A stretch of 64,000 nt of DNA from Reyranellaceae bacterium (lineage in GTDB: Bacteria; Pseudomonadota; Alphaproteobacteria; Reyranellales; Reyranellaceae): positions 1 to 64,000 of the forward strand of contig JALHMM010000010.1 of NCBI GenBank assembly GCA_022844045.1, in the 5' to 3' direction. The notes under the pieces are model-generated. The model was not told where the DNA came from and made no database searches. It saw only the letters and a program-made list of their open reading frames with translations. Positions 1 to 8,554 of this stretch are shown here, one piece after another (the stretch's first letter is position 1; each line of letters opens with the position of its first letter). The position numbers were made by a program, and so were the translations under genes.

Positions 1-28
1 TCGCGAACACGCGCTTGAACTTGCGCAT
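1..28 (-). CDS. 5' end of a gene running off the window
   Basis: An ATG read on the minus strand at 28 is preceded by a GGAG-type ribosome binding site (the bases CTCCGGGAGA just upstream). Only nine codons are visible, beginning MRKFKRVFA; the basic start followed by hydrophobic residues would suit a signal peptide. The gene is divergent from soxX. Product cannot be identified from this fragment. Confidence 0.5.
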
Positions 29-100
29 CGGTGTCTCCCGGAGAGGACGGGTGACACACAAAGAATCCTTTTCCCAACGCCTTGCAATACCTCGCTAATT

Positions 101-311
101 CCATATGCGATTCCCCTGCGCTGGCGGGGGAAGGTGGCAGCGCGAAGCGCTGACGGATGGGGGTGGCTCGCGCGGCCAGACGTGGTTTGCCCAGGAGACC
201 TCGTTCGTCTTCGACAGCCACCCCCATCCGGCGCTTCGCGCCACCTTCCCCCGCCTCCGGGCGCGCAAGCGCACCCTTGGGGGGAAGGTATCGAGTCAGC
301 CATATGCGATA
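101..311. repeat. Type A palindromic repeat, copy 1
   Basis: This holds the CCCC...GGGGGAAGGTGGC arm, a GCGCGAAGCGCTGACGGA segment, a TGGGGGTGG/CCACCCCCA pair and a mirrored CACCTTCCCCC arm, the layout shared by all type A copies here. An exact 11-bp direct repeat, CCATATGCGAT, lies at 101-111 and 300-310 on either side. Nothing else is visible between the partial gene at 28 and soxX at 424, apart from a half copy of repeat type C near 345-380. Confidence 0.75.
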
Positions 312-423
312 GTCCTTCCACGACCAGGCGGCGTCGTTCGATGTCTTCGGGCCGCGTCGCCGGAGCGGCGCGACCCGAAAGCGGGTCCCCGATCCTTACG
401 CAATGGCCCTGAGGTGAGCGGCG

Positions 424-849
424 ATGCACATGGTGCTGCTGCTGCTCGTCGCCCTGCTGCTGTCGGGGCCGGTCTCGGCGCAGACGGTCGTCGGCGACGC
501 GATGCCGCAATCGCTCACCGGCCAGCCGGGCGACGCCGAGCGCGGCCGCGCCATCGTCGCCAACCGGCAGGTCGGGCTTTGCCTGCTCTGCCACAGCGGG
601 CCGTTCCCGGAGGAGCGTTTCCAGGGCAATCTCGCGCCCAGCCTGTCGGGCGCCGGCGCGCGCTGGTCGGAGGGGCAGTTGCGGCTGCGCATTGTCGATG
701 CCGGTCGGCTCAATCCGGCCACGATCATGCCGCCCTATTATCGGACCGATGGGCTGGAACGCGTGGCGCGCGCCTTCGCCGGCAAGCCGATCCTGTCGGC
801 GGCGCAGATCGAGGATGTCGTCGCCTTCCTGATGACGCTCAAGGAGTAG
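424..849 (+). CDS. soxX: SoxX, c-type cytochrome of thiosulfate oxidation
   Basis: The 141-residue protein has a cleavable signal peptide (about residues 1-20, ending PVSAQ), one haem c motif CLLCH at 53-57 and a likely axial Met at 102 in IMPPYY. With SoxA, SoxX forms the periplasmic c-type cytochrome that couples thiosulfate oxidatively to the SoxYZ carrier. Size and single haem fit SoxX. Its identity is fixed by the tightly packed soxY-soxZ-soxA that follow. The ATG has a GAGG site about 9 nt upstream. The first gene of the cluster starts just after a type A repeat. Confidence 0.9.
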   Translation: MHMVLLLLVALLLSGPVSAQTVVGDAMPQSLTGQPGDAERGRAIVANRQVGLCLLCHSGPFPEERFQGNLAPSLSGAGARWSEGQLRLRIVDAGRLNPATIMPPYYRTDGLERVARAFAGKPILSAAQIEDVVAFLMTLKE

Positions 850-859
850 GAGCCGCACC

Positions 860-1312
860 ATGAGCCCATCGACACGCCGCGTATTCATGATCGGCTCGGC
901 GATCGCCGCACTGCTGCCGCTGTCGCCCGCGCGCGCGACGCCGGAGGAGATGCGCAAGGCGATCGCCGCCGTGACCAAGGGCGCGAAGATCAACACGGGC
1001 AGAGTGACCCTCGACATGCCGCCGCTGGTCGAGAACGGCCATACTGTGCCGCTGTCGGTCACGGTCGACAGCCCGATGACACCGGTCGATCACGTCCGGG
1101 CGATCCATATCTTCAACGAGAACAACCCGCAGCCGCACGTGCTGCACGCGAGCTTGGGCCCGCGCGCCGGACGCGCGCTGCTGTCGACGCGCATCAAGCT
1201 CAACGCCTCGCAGCGCATCGTCGCCATCGCCGAGCTGAGCGACGGCAGCTTCTGGAGCGGCGGTGCCGAGGTCGTGGTGACGCTCGCCGCCTGCGTCGAG
1301 GAGATCGTGTGA
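860..1312 (+). CDS. soxY: SoxY-like sulfur carrier with AACVE arm
   Basis: This 150-residue protein starts with an RR-containing signal sequence (STRRVFMIG, then a hydrophobic run to about residue 27), as expected for a Tat-exported SoxY. SoxY carries sulfur covalently on a C-terminal swinging-arm cysteine, usually in GGCGG at the very end. Here the only cysteine is C145 in LAACVEEIV, matching the variant known as the AACIE-arm SoxY-related proteins. It starts 10 nt after soxX with a GGAG site and overlaps soxZ (TGATG). It is SoxY-like with confidence, but whether it carries thiosulfate sulfur or another substrate is open. Confidence 0.85.
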   Translation: MSPSTRRVFMIGSAIAALLPLSPARATPEEMRKAIAAVTKGAKINTGRVTLDMPPLVENGHTVPLSVTVDSPMTPVDHVRAIHIFNENNPQPHVLHASLGPRAGRALLSTRIKLNASQRIVAIAELSDGSFWSGGAEVVVTLAACVEEIV

Positions 1313-1632
1313 TGGCGAGCATCCTCGTCAACGTGCCGAAGACCGCCAAGCGCGGCGAGGTGATCGAGATCAAGACCTTGATCGCGCATCCGATGGAAAC
1401 CGGCTTCCGCGCCGGGCCCAACGGACGGTTGATCCCGCGCGACATCATCACCCACTTCACCTGTACGTACGACGGCGCCGAGGTCTTCGGGCTGACGCTC
1501 ACGCCGGCGATCGCCGCCAACCCGTTCATCGCCTTCACCACGGTCGCGACGCAGAGCGGCACGCTGGTGTTCCGCTGGACCGGCGACAACGGCTTCTCCG
1601 CCGAGGAGAGCGCGTCGATCACCGTCGAATGA
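1312..1632 (+). CDS. soxZ: SoxZ, partner of the SoxYZ carrier
   Basis: The 106-residue protein is an immunoglobulin-like beta-sandwich with the SoxZ signature: NVPKTAKRGEVIEIKTLIAHPMETGFR near the start and the WTGDNG segment near the end. It pairs with SoxY and presents the swinging arm to the Sox enzymes; having no signal of its own it is expected to be exported with SoxY by Tat. I place the start at the ATG that overlaps the soxY stop; a GTG one codon earlier is possible. Its stop overlaps the soxA start. Confidence 0.92.
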   Translation: MASILVNVPKTAKRGEVIEIKTLIAHPMETGFRAGPNGRLIPRDIITHFTCTYDGAEVFGLTLTPAIAANPFIAFTTVATQSGTLVFRWTGDNGFSAEESASITVE

Positions 1633-2405
1633 AGTCGCTGCTGGCGATCGTCGCGTCGGGCGTGGCGGCCGTCTTTATTGTGACCTGGGCCATGGCGCAG
1701 ACCGCCGACCCGCGGCGGTCCGGCTACCAGGACATGGGCGCCTCGCTGCGCGCCATGCAGGACGACGACAGCGCCAACCCCGGCATGCTGTGGGTGAGCG
1801 AGGGCAGGGCGCTGTGGGCCAAGCGCGAGGGCGCCGCCAACAAGGCCTGCGCCGACTGTCATGCCGGCGAGAGCGCCATGTCAGGCGTCGCGGCGCGCTA
1901 TCCCGTCTTCGACGCGGCGACCGCCAAGCCGATCGACCTCGGCCAGCGGGTCAACCGCTGTCGGGTCGAGCAACAGCAGGCCGAGCCGCTGGCGGCGGAG
2001 AGTCGCGCGCTGGTGGCGCTCAGCGCCTTCATCGCGCGCCAGTCGCGCGGCCAGCCGATCGCGCCGCCTGATGATCCGCGTCTGCGGCCCTTCGTCGAGG
2101 CGGGCGAAGCGCTGTGGCGGCAGCGGCAGGGGCAGCTCAACCTGTCCTGCGCGCAGTGCCACGACGACAACGCCGGCGGGCGACTGGCCGGCGCCACCAT
2201 CCCGCAGGGCCACCCGACCGGCTATCCGATCTACCGCCTGGAGTGGCAGGCCGTTGGCTCGCTGAAGCGCCGCCTCCGCAACTGCCTGGTGGGCATGCGG
2301 GCTGAGCCCTATGCCTACGACTCGGCCGAATACGCCGCGCTGGAGCTCTACCTGATGAGCCGGGCCAAGGGCATGACCTTCGAGGCGCCGGGAGTGCGGC
2401 CGTGA
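1629..2405 (+). CDS. soxA: SoxA, dihaem c-type cytochrome
   Basis: The 258-residue protein has a signal peptide ending near AMAQ (residue 24) and two haem c motifs, CADCH at 74-78 and CAQCH at 174-178. C111 (NRCR) and C219 (RNCLVGMR) fit the Cys axial ligands of SoxA, the second being the active-site cysteine that is found as a persulfide. SoxXA forms the disulfide bond between thiosulfate and SoxY. The ATG overlaps the soxZ stop, so translation is coupled. This is the last sox gene visible; soxB and soxCD, usually close by, are not in the window. Confidence 0.92.
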   Translation: MKSLLAIVASGVAAVFIVTWAMAQTADPRRSGYQDMGASLRAMQDDDSANPGMLWVSEGRALWAKREGAANKACADCHAGESAMSGVAARYPVFDAATAKPIDLGQRVNRCRVEQQQAEPLAAESRALVALSAFIARQSRGQPIAPPDDPRLRPFVEAGEALWRQRQGQLNLSCAQCHDDNAGGRLAGATIPQGHPTGYPIYRLEWQAVGSLKRRLRNCLVGMRAEPYAYDSAEYAALELYLMSRAKGMTFEAPGVRP

Positions 2406-2755
2406 CGCCCCGTCTTTGGCAGGGGATACGCATATCGCTTCGGCCTCACCCTGAGGAGCGCCGCTTGGCGCGTCTCGAAGGGTGGGCAACACGCGCGGTG
2501 CGTGTGGCCCATGCTTCGAGACGGCCGCAAGCGCGGCCTCCTCAGCATGAGGGTGGGGGATGCGCCCGCCAGATGCGAATGCCCTGCCGTCTTAGGGCCG
2601 CGCCGCTCCAGCGGCGTCTTTTGAAGAGCGCCGCTGGAGCGGCGCGGCCCGAAGAACAATGCGCCCCCAAGCGCTTCGCATAGCTCCTGCGCGTCGGAGC
2701 GCTGGCTTTCCGTCGCCGTCCGCGCGACCTTAGGCGACATGCGGAGGAACGACCC
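2406..2755. repeat. Gene-free stretch with type D and type C repeats
   Basis: Two different inverted repeats fill this gap. Type D (about 2443-2557) has the arms CACCCTGAGGAGCGC...GTCTCGAAG and their mirror image ending CCTCAGCATGAGGGTG. Type C (about 2591-2658) pairs GGCCGCGCCGCTCCAGCGGC with its reverse complement around TCTTTTGAAGAG. Short open frames across them are products of the repeats, not genes. The GGAGG at 2743-2747 belongs to the next gene. Confidence 0.75.
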
Positions 2756-3895
2756 ATGAAATACGACGTCATCTCGGCTGACGGGCATGTCGACCTGATC
2801 TGGCTGCCGCCGGACCTGTTCACGGCCAACGCCTCGGCGGCGTTCAAGGACCGCATGCCCCATGTGGTCGACGGACCGAAGGGCCCGTACTGGACGAGCA
2901 AGAACGGTGCGAATTTCGGCCTGGTCAACGGCATGGGCTCGGCCGGCCGCGAGTACGTGCCTGGCGTGATCCATCGCTCCGACCGCATGGCCTCGACCGG
3001 CCTCTACGACGACGGCAAGAAGGGCGTGCGCCGCCTGACCGAGCCGGCGCTGCGGCTGAAGGACCAGGACCGCGACGGCGTGCAGGCCGAGGTGATCTAC
3101 GGCGTGCTGGGCTCGAGCGGCCGGCTCAACGATCCTGAGGCCGCGCTGGAGATGCTGCGCATCTACAACGACTGGCTCCATGATTTCTGCAAGGCGGCGC
3201 CGGAGCGGCTGATCGGCCTGGCCAATATCCCCAACTACGACATGCAGGAAGCGGTCGGCGAGGCGATGCGCTGCGCCAAGCGCGGCGTGCTCGGCCTCGA
3301 TATCGCCAACCGGCCCGACATGGTGCCGCTGTGGGACGAGCATTGGGAGCCGCTTTGGAAGTTCGCCCACGAGACCGGTATCCCGCTGCACTTCCACACC
3401 ATCGGCGGCCGCTCGCCCGACGTCACGAAGTTCCCGCCGCATGTGCAGCGCCGCATCTTCGCCGTGCACATCACCGGCTTCCAGATGCACATGTCGACGA
3501 TGCTGATGGGCCTGATCTTCTCCGGCGCGCCGGCCCGCTATCCGAACATGAAGGTGGTGATCGGCGAGGCCGGGCTGGGCTGGATCCCCTATGTGCTGCA
3601 GCACATGGACCTCGAATGGGAGGACCAGTTCAAGGACCTCGATCTGAAGATGAAGCCCAGCGAGTACTGGCACCGGCAGTTCTACGCCACGTACCAGACC
3701 GACCCGGTGGGCATCGAGCTGCTCAAGCACCTCGGCGAGGACAACGTGATGTGGGGTTCGGACTTCCCGCATCCCGACGGCATCTGGCCGGACAGCCAGG
3801 AGTACCTGAACAAGGAGCTCACGGGCGTTTCGCCCGAGGTGCGGCGCAAGATCACGCGCGACAACGCGATGCGGGTGTATCGCCTGGGCAACTAA
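2756..3895 (+). CDS. Amidohydrolase family 2 (ACMSD-like) protein
   Basis: This 379-residue protein begins with ISADGHVD, the D-x-H metal-binding start of the amidohydrolase_2 family, and continues with PLHFHTIGG in the middle and GSDFPHPDG near the end, giving the further His and Asp ligands of a metal-dependent TIM barrel. Relatives hydrolyse or decarboxylate cyclic and aromatic acids. A GGAGG lies 8 nt before the ATG. It is followed 27 nt later by a 2-hydroxyacid dehydrogenase, so the two probably form a catabolic operon. The substrate cannot be told from sequence. Confidence 0.85.
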   Translation: MKYDVISADGHVDLIWLPPDLFTANASAAFKDRMPHVVDGPKGPYWTSKNGANFGLVNGMGSAGREYVPGVIHRSDRMASTGLYDDGKKGVRRLTEPALRLKDQDRDGVQAEVIYGVLGSSGRLNDPEAALEMLRIYNDWLHDFCKAAPERLIGLANIPNYDMQEAVGEAMRCAKRGVLGLDIANRPDMVPLWDEHWEPLWKFAHETGIPLHFHTIGGRSPDVTKFPPHVQRRIFAVHITGFQMHMSTMLMGLIFSGAPARYPNMKVVIGEAGLGWIPYVLQHMDLEWEDQFKDLDLKMKPSEYWHRQFYATYQTDPVGIELLKHLGEDNVMWGSDFPHPDGIWPDSQEYLNKELTGVSPEVRRKITRDNAMRVYRLGN

Positions 3896-3922
3896 GTCCG
3901 TCGGATCAAGGGGAGAGAAACG

Positions 3923-4885
3923 ATGGCACCGCGTATCGTGGTGGCCGCGCCGGGCGATACGTTGTCGATGGTCGACGACATCGCGCCCTCGGGCTACGAG
4001 ATCGTCAAGGTGGCGCCCGGTTCGCCGCAATGCACCGAGGCGCTGAAGAGCGCCGACTACCTGGTCGGCTTCGTCGACATGCTGGTGAAGGACTCGCTGT
4101 ACGCTGGGGCGCCCAAGCTCAAGCTGATCCAACTGCTCAGCGCCGGCTACGACCGCGCCGATCTCGCGGCTGCGCGCAAGGCCAAGATACCGATCTCCAA
4201 CAACGGCGGCGCCAACTCGGTGGCGGTGTCGGAGCATGCGTTGCTGCTGATGCTCGCGGTATCGCGCAAGCTGATCCAGCAGCACGCCAACGTCACCGGT
4301 GGCCGCTGGCGCGGCAACTCGGTGCCCAAGGTTAACGAGCTGCGCGGCAAGAACCTGGGCATCATCGGCCTGGGCACGATCGGCAAGAAGACCGCGCGGC
4401 TGGCGCAGGCCTTCGGCGTGATCGTGACCTACTACGACATCGCCCGCATCACCGAGGCGGAGGAGGACGCGCTCAACGTGCGCTTCCGCCTGCTGCCGGA
4501 GATCCTCGGCAAGTCCGACATCATCTCGCTGCATGTTCCCCTGAACGATACGACGCATCACCTGCTGGGCGCCGCCGAGATCGCGCGCATGAAGCCCACG
4601 GCGCTGATCATCAACACCTCGCGTGGGCCCGTGATCGACGAGAAGGCGATGCACGCGGCGCTGGCCGCGGGCAGGATCGGCGGCGCCGGCCTCGACGTCT
4701 TCGACGAGGAGCCGCCGCCGGCCAACAACCCGCTGTTCACGCTCGACAACGTCGTGCTCACCGCACATCTCGCCGGCCCGACCTGGGAAAGCAACGAGGC
4801 GCGCCTGCGCAACGGCTTCGACAACGTCCAGCGCGTCGCGCGCGGCGAGAAGCCGTTATGGGTGATCCCGGAGCTGGGGATGTAA
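3923..4885 (+). CDS. D-2-hydroxyacid dehydrogenase
   Basis: This 320-residue enzyme has the dinucleotide-binding motif GLGTIG at 149-154, the substrate Arg in NTSRGPVID, and the catalytic His in LTAHLAGPTW, all in the order typical of the NAD(P)-dependent D-2-hydroxyacid dehydrogenase family (formate/glycerate dehydrogenase type). It would interconvert a 2-oxoacid and a D-2-hydroxyacid. The GGGGAGAG ribosome site fits the ATG. It is co-directional with the amidohydrolase upstream, which may supply its substrate. Confidence 0.88.
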   Translation: MAPRIVVAAPGDTLSMVDDIAPSGYEIVKVAPGSPQCTEALKSADYLVGFVDMLVKDSLYAGAPKLKLIQLLSAGYDRADLAAARKAKIPISNNGGANSVAVSEHALLLMLAVSRKLIQQHANVTGGRWRGNSVPKVNELRGKNLGIIGLGTIGKKTARLAQAFGVIVTYYDIARITEAEEDALNVRFRLLPEILGKSDIISLHVPLNDTTHHLLGAAEIARMKPTALIINTSRGPVIDEKAMHAALAAGRIGGAGLDVFDEEPPPANNPLFTLDNVVLTAHLAGPTWESNEARLRNGFDNVQRVARGEKPLWVIPELGM

Positions 4886-4892
4886 CAATCCT

Positions 4893-4994
4893 GTCGTCCT
4901 GAGCGCAGCGAAGGACCTCGCGGTGGTGCGTACAATCACACCGCCTGTGTGTGACCGCGATACCGCGAGGTCCTTCGCTGCGCTCAGGACGACG
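4893..4994. repeat. Type B inverted repeat, copy 1
   Basis: The arms TCGTCCTGAGCGCAGCGAAG and its reverse complement enclose about 45 bp. The long stem could stop transcription between the dehydrogenase and the symporter gene, although no U-tract follows. It is a variant of the other type B copies (CTGAG instead of CCGAG). Confidence 0.75.
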
Positions 4995-5009
4995 AGGTAA
5001 AGAGGGCGA

Positions 5010-6356
5010 ATGGCCGACAGATCCGACCAGTGGTCCAGCCGCGTCGCCTTCATCTTCGCCACCGTCGGCTCGGCGGTGGGTATCGGCAGCATCTGGAAGT
5101 TCCCCTACGAGGTCGGCAGCAATGGCGGCGGCATTTTCGTGCTGCTCTATCTGCTGGGTCTCGTGCTGATCGTCCTGCCGCTGCTGCTGGTCGAGATGGC
5201 GCTAGGCCGCCGAGGCGGCGGCGACGCCGCGCTCAGCCTGCGCAAGGTGGCGGCGGCGGCCGGTGCCTCGCCGCGCTGGTCGCTGGTCGGCGTGCTGGGC
5301 GTGCTCACCGCCTTCCTGATCCTGAGCTTCTATTCGGTGATCGGCGGCTGGATCCTGGCCTATCTCGCCGACACCGTCGTCGCCGGCCTGCCCGGCGGTG
5401 ACGCGGCGCAGGTGCGCACGCGGTTCGAGGGGCTGCTGGCCTCGGCGCCGCGCATGGCGCTGTTCCACGGCCTGTTCATGGCGATCGCCGCCGCCATCGT
5501 CGCGCTCGGCGTGATCGGCGGTATCGAGACCGCCTGCCGCGTGCTGATGCCGGTGCTGATCGTGCTCCTGCTGGCGCTGGCGATCTATTCGGCCGTCGTC
5601 GGCGATCTCGGCGCGGCCCTGCGCTTCCTCTTCCAGCCCGACTGGAGCAAGGCGACGGCGAAGGCCGCGCTCGAGGCGTTGGGGTTGGGCTTCTTCTCCA
5701 TCGGCGTCGGCATGGCGGTCATGGTGACCTATGCCGCGCATGCCGGACGCGATATCGCGTTGGGCACGGTGGCGATCACCAGCATGATCGTCGACACCGC
5801 GATCTCGCTGCTGGCGGGCATCGCGATCTTCCCCATCGTCTTCGCCCATGGGCTCAGCCCCGAGGCCGGACCTGGGCTGCTCTTCGTCACCCTGCCGCTC
5901 AGCTTCGCGAACATGCCGATGGGCGCGCTGATGGCCGGTGCCTTCTTCCTCTCGCTGTTCGTCGCCGCCCTCGCCTCGGCGCTATCGATGCTTGAGATGC
6001 CGGTGTCGTTGATCTGCCGGCGCTTCGGTCTCGCGCGTCCGCTGGCCACCGCGCTGGCCGCGCTCGCGGCTTGGGTCACCGGCCTGCTGACCGTCTTCTC
6101 CTTCAGCCTTTGGGCCGACTGGCGGCCGATCGCCGGCGTCAGCGTCTACGAGCTGATCGATCAGCTCACGTCCAATCTCATGTTGCCGCTCGGCGGGCTG
6201 GGCCTGGCGGTGCTCGGCGGCTGGATCGTGCCGGCGTCGCTGATCGAGAACGAGCTGCGCCTGGGTGCGCGCTGGACCGCCATCTTGCGCTGGACGCTGC
6301 GCTATCCTGTGCCGCCGGGTGTCGTCGCGGCGAGCGTCGCGCCGCTGGTTCTCTGA
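5010..6356 (+). CDS. Sodium:neurotransmitter symporter (NSS/SNF) family transporter
   Basis: The 448-residue protein opens with WSSRVAFIFATVGSAVGIGSIWKFPY, the first transmembrane helix of the NSS family with its Gly-rich unwound sodium and substrate site, then shows about eleven more hydrophobic segments to the C-terminus. Bacterial members import amino acids or related compounds with sodium. An AGAGG site precedes the ATG at 5010. It ends 18 bp before a convergent monooxygenase gene. The ligand is not predictable here. Confidence 0.9.
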   Translation: MADRSDQWSSRVAFIFATVGSAVGIGSIWKFPYEVGSNGGGIFVLLYLLGLVLIVLPLLLVEMALGRRGGGDAALSLRKVAAAAGASPRWSLVGVLGVLTAFLILSFYSVIGGWILAYLADTVVAGLPGGDAAQVRTRFEGLLASAPRMALFHGLFMAIAAAIVALGVIGGIETACRVLMPVLIVLLLALAIYSAVVGDLGAALRFLFQPDWSKATAKAALEALGLGFFSIGVGMAVMVTYAAHAGRDIALGTVAITSMIVDTAISLLAGIAIFPIVFAHGLSPEAGPGLLFVTLPLSFANMPMGALMAGAFFLSLFVAALASALSMLEMPVSLICRRFGLARPLATALAALAAWVTGLLTVFSFSLWADWRPIAGVSVYELIDQLTSNLMLPLGGLGLAVLGGWIVPASLIENELRLGARWTAILRWTLRYPVPPGVVAASVAPLVL

Positions 6357-6374
6357 GCGCCTGCGGCGAAGTCG

Positions 6375-7523
6375 CTACGAAAGCGGCGCCGTCCAGGCGT
6401 TGTAGCCGTAGACCCAATCGGTGTCGGTCGCGCCTTTGCCCCAGGCGTTCTGGCGGGACGTGAGTTGCATGCGCGCGGTGCGCGCCTGGCGGTTGGCCTC
6501 ATAGCGTCGCAGCGCTGGCGCGATGCCGGCGCGCTCGACGCCTTCGAGGCAGCGCGCCAACACCGCGGCGTCCTCGATCGCCATCGCCGCGCCCTGCGCC
6601 ATGTAGGGCGTCATCGGATGGCAGGCGTCCCCGAGCAAGGTGACGTTGCCTTCGCCCCAACGCGCCATCGGCTCGCGATCGACCAGCGGGCGCTTGAACA
6701 CCTCGCTCGACGCCGCGATCACGCCCTGCACCTGCGGATGGAACTCGGCGAAGGCGTCGCTGAGCGCGCCCAGATCGCCGGTCGCCGACCACGACTCGAA
6801 CTCGAAGCCGGGCTCGGGCTGGCTGGTGACGAAGTAGATCTCCGAGCGGTCGGGCTTGACGTAGTACATGATGATGTGGCGGTCGGGGCCCCACCATTTG
6901 GTGCAGTCGTCGAGGATCTCCAGCCCGCCCAGCCGCGCCGCCGGATAGACCGTGCGATAGGCGATGCGCCCGGTGAAGTTGGGCGGGCTCTCGCCGAACA
7001 GGATCTTCTTGGCCAGCGAGTTCACGCCGTCGGCGGCGATCACCGCGTCGGCGCGCGCCGTCTCGCCGTTGGCGAAGCTTAGCGTCACGCCGCCGTCGCC
7101 GGCCTGGTCGAAGCCGGTCAGGCGATGGTCTGGCCTGACGATCGCCTCGGGCACCGCCGAGGCCAGCGCCGCGTGCAGATCGCCGCGATGCGCCAGCAGA
7201 TAGGGCGCGCCGTAGCGCCGCTCGGCCGGCTGACCGAACTCCATGTCGAACATGATGTCGCCGGTCTTCGAATCGCGGTTGTTCCAGGAGCGCGGATAGA
7301 AGGTGTCGGCACGCAGCCGTGTCTCCAGCCCCAACCCGCGCAGCACATGCATGGCGTTGCAGCCGATCTGGATGCCGGCGCCGATGCGTGTGAACCGCTT
7401 GGCCTGCTCGTAGACCGTGACGTCGAGGCCCTTCAGCCGCAGCGCCGCCGCGGCCGCGAGACCGCCCATGCCGGCGCCGATGACGGCGATCGAGGGGACT
7501 GAGTTCACCATGGGTGGCGCCAT
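6375..7523 (-). CDS. FAD-dependent aromatic hydroxylase, NicC-like
   Basis: At 382 residues this is the size of 6-hydroxynicotinate 3-monooxygenase. It shows the class A flavin monooxygenase landmarks: GAGMGGLAAAAAL near the N-terminus (FAD), IAADGVNS (the DG motif) and LLGDACHPMTPYMAQGAAMAIEDA (the GD motif). The FTRIGAGIQIGCNAM, CTKWWGPDRHIIMYY and WVYGYNAW stretches resemble NicC as I know it. It would add a hydroxyl group to an N-heteroaromatic or salicylate-like acid using NAD(P)H and oxygen. The start may be the ATG four codons downstream; neither has a clear ribosome site. Confidence 0.85.
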   Translation of the reverse strand: MAPPMVNSVPSIAVIGAGMGGLAAAAALRLKGLDVTVYEQAKRFTRIGAGIQIGCNAMHVLRGLGLETRLRADTFYPRSWNNRDSKTGDIMFDMEFGQPAERRYGAPYLLAHRGDLHAALASAVPEAIVRPDHRLTGFDQAGDGGVTLSFANGETARADAVIAADGVNSLAKKILFGESPPNFTGRIAYRTVYPAARLGGLEILDDCTKWWGPDRHIIMYYVKPDRSEIYFVTSQPEPGFEFESWSATGDLGALSDAFAEFHPQVQGVIAASSEVFKRPLVDREPMARWGEGNVTLLGDACHPMTPYMAQGAAMAIEDAAVLARCLEGVERAGIAPALRRYEANRQARTARMQLTSRQNAWGKGATDTDWVYGYNAWTAPLS

Positions 7524-7644
7524 GCTAGTACAGGTCGCGCGGTGTGCGCACGCATGTCAGCCTCGCACCATCCGTATTGAACTCCCGATCGATTGAGGGC
7601 TATGCAGTCGGTCGCGACTGGATAACCAAGGGGAGGGAGCCGTC

Positions 7645-8412
7645 ATGCGGCCGAACAAGATCAAGCAGATGTGGCGCGACAAGAAGTGCGTCACGCTCGG
7701 CTGGCTGTCCGTGGCCAACACGTTCACGGCGGAGGTCATGGCGCGCCAGGGCTTCGACGCGCTGTGCGTCGATCTCCAGCATGGCCTGTCGGAGATGAGC
7801 GACGTCGGGCCGATGCTCGCGGCGATCTCGCAGACCGACACGGTGCCGGTCGTGCGCGTCGCGTGGAACGATCCGCCGGCGATCATGAAGGCCCTGGACC
7901 TCGGCGCCTACGCCGTCATCGTGCCGCTGGTGAACAACGCCGAGGAAGCCGCCAAGGCCGTGGCCGCCTGCCGCTATCCGCCGGTCGGCATGCGCTCGAA
8001 CGGGCCGGTGCGCGCCGCGCACTATGGCGGCTCGGATTACGTCGCCAAGGCCAATGACGAGATCGTCGTCATGGCGATGATCGAGACCAAGGAAGGCCTA
8101 ACCAACCTCGACGCGATCTGCGCCACGCCGGGCCTCGACGCCGTCTATATCGGACCGGCCGACCTGTCGTTCGCGCTCGGCCTGCCGCCGCGCGGCGACA
8201 ATCCCGACCCGCTGCACATGGCGACCTGCGACAAGATCCGCGCGGCGGCGCACAAGGCCGGCATCAAGTGCGTCATGCACTGCGCCTCGGCGTCGTTCGC
8301 GGCCGGCGCGGTGAAGCGCGGCTTCGACATGGTGATGCTGACCGCCGATGTCGCCTGCATGGTCGCTGGCGCCCGCCAGCAGCTCGAGGAGCTCAAGGCG
8401 AAGAGTGCCTGA
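7645..8412 (+). CDS. HpcH/HpaI family aldolase
   Basis: This 255-residue class II aldolase shows the family order: CVDLQHG (catalytic His), PVVRVAW (Arg for the carboxylate), MAMIETKEGL (metal Glu), YIGPADLSFALG (metal Asp). Members cleave 4-hydroxy-2-oxoacids such as 2-keto-3-deoxy-sugar acids or 4-hydroxy-2-oxoheptanedioate to pyruvate and an aldehyde. A strong GGGAGGGAG lies just before the ATG. The downstream enolase-superfamily gene, 142 bp away across a type A repeat, would be a logical partner supplying a 2-keto-3-deoxy acid. Confidence 0.9.
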   Translation: MRPNKIKQMWRDKKCVTLGWLSVANTFTAEVMARQGFDALCVDLQHGLSEMSDVGPMLAAISQTDTVPVVRVAWNDPPAIMKALDLGAYAVIVPLVNNAEEAAKAVAACRYPPVGMRSNGPVRAAHYGGSDYVAKANDEIVVMAMIETKEGLTNLDAICATPGLDAVYIGPADLSFALGLPPRGDNPDPLHMATCDKIRAAAHKAGIKCVMHCASASFAAGAVKRGFDMVMLTADVACMVAGARQQLEELKAKSA

Positions 8413-8421
8413 CACGGGAAC

Positions 8422-8544
8422 TACCTTCCCCCGGAGGGGGAAGGTGGCGCGTAGCGCCGGATGGGGATGCTTCAACGCACGCGGTGTCCGTCTTCGACAT
8501 CCCCCATCCGCCCTTCGGGCACCTTCCCCCTCCGGGGGAAGGTA
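8422..8544. repeat. Type A palindromic repeat, copy 2
   Basis: A complete copy: ACCTTCCCCCGGAGGGGGAA on the left, TAGCGCCGGATGGGG and CCCCCATCCGCCCTTCGGGC in the middle, and CACCTTCCCCCTCCGGGGG on the right. It lies between the aldolase and the enolase-superfamily gene, ending 10 bp before the latter's start codon. Confidence 0.85.
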
Positions 8545-8554
8545 AGAGGCCACC

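Noticed and set aside
2402-2683. Small open frame after soxA
   Set aside because: It lies entirely within type D and type C repeats; the peptide is typical repeat translation.
2348-4768. 806-codon minus-strand open frame across the amidohydrolase and dehydrogenase genes
   Set aside because: Antisense shadow; low-complexity composition, no ribosome site, and it runs through repeats between two convincing plus-strand genes.
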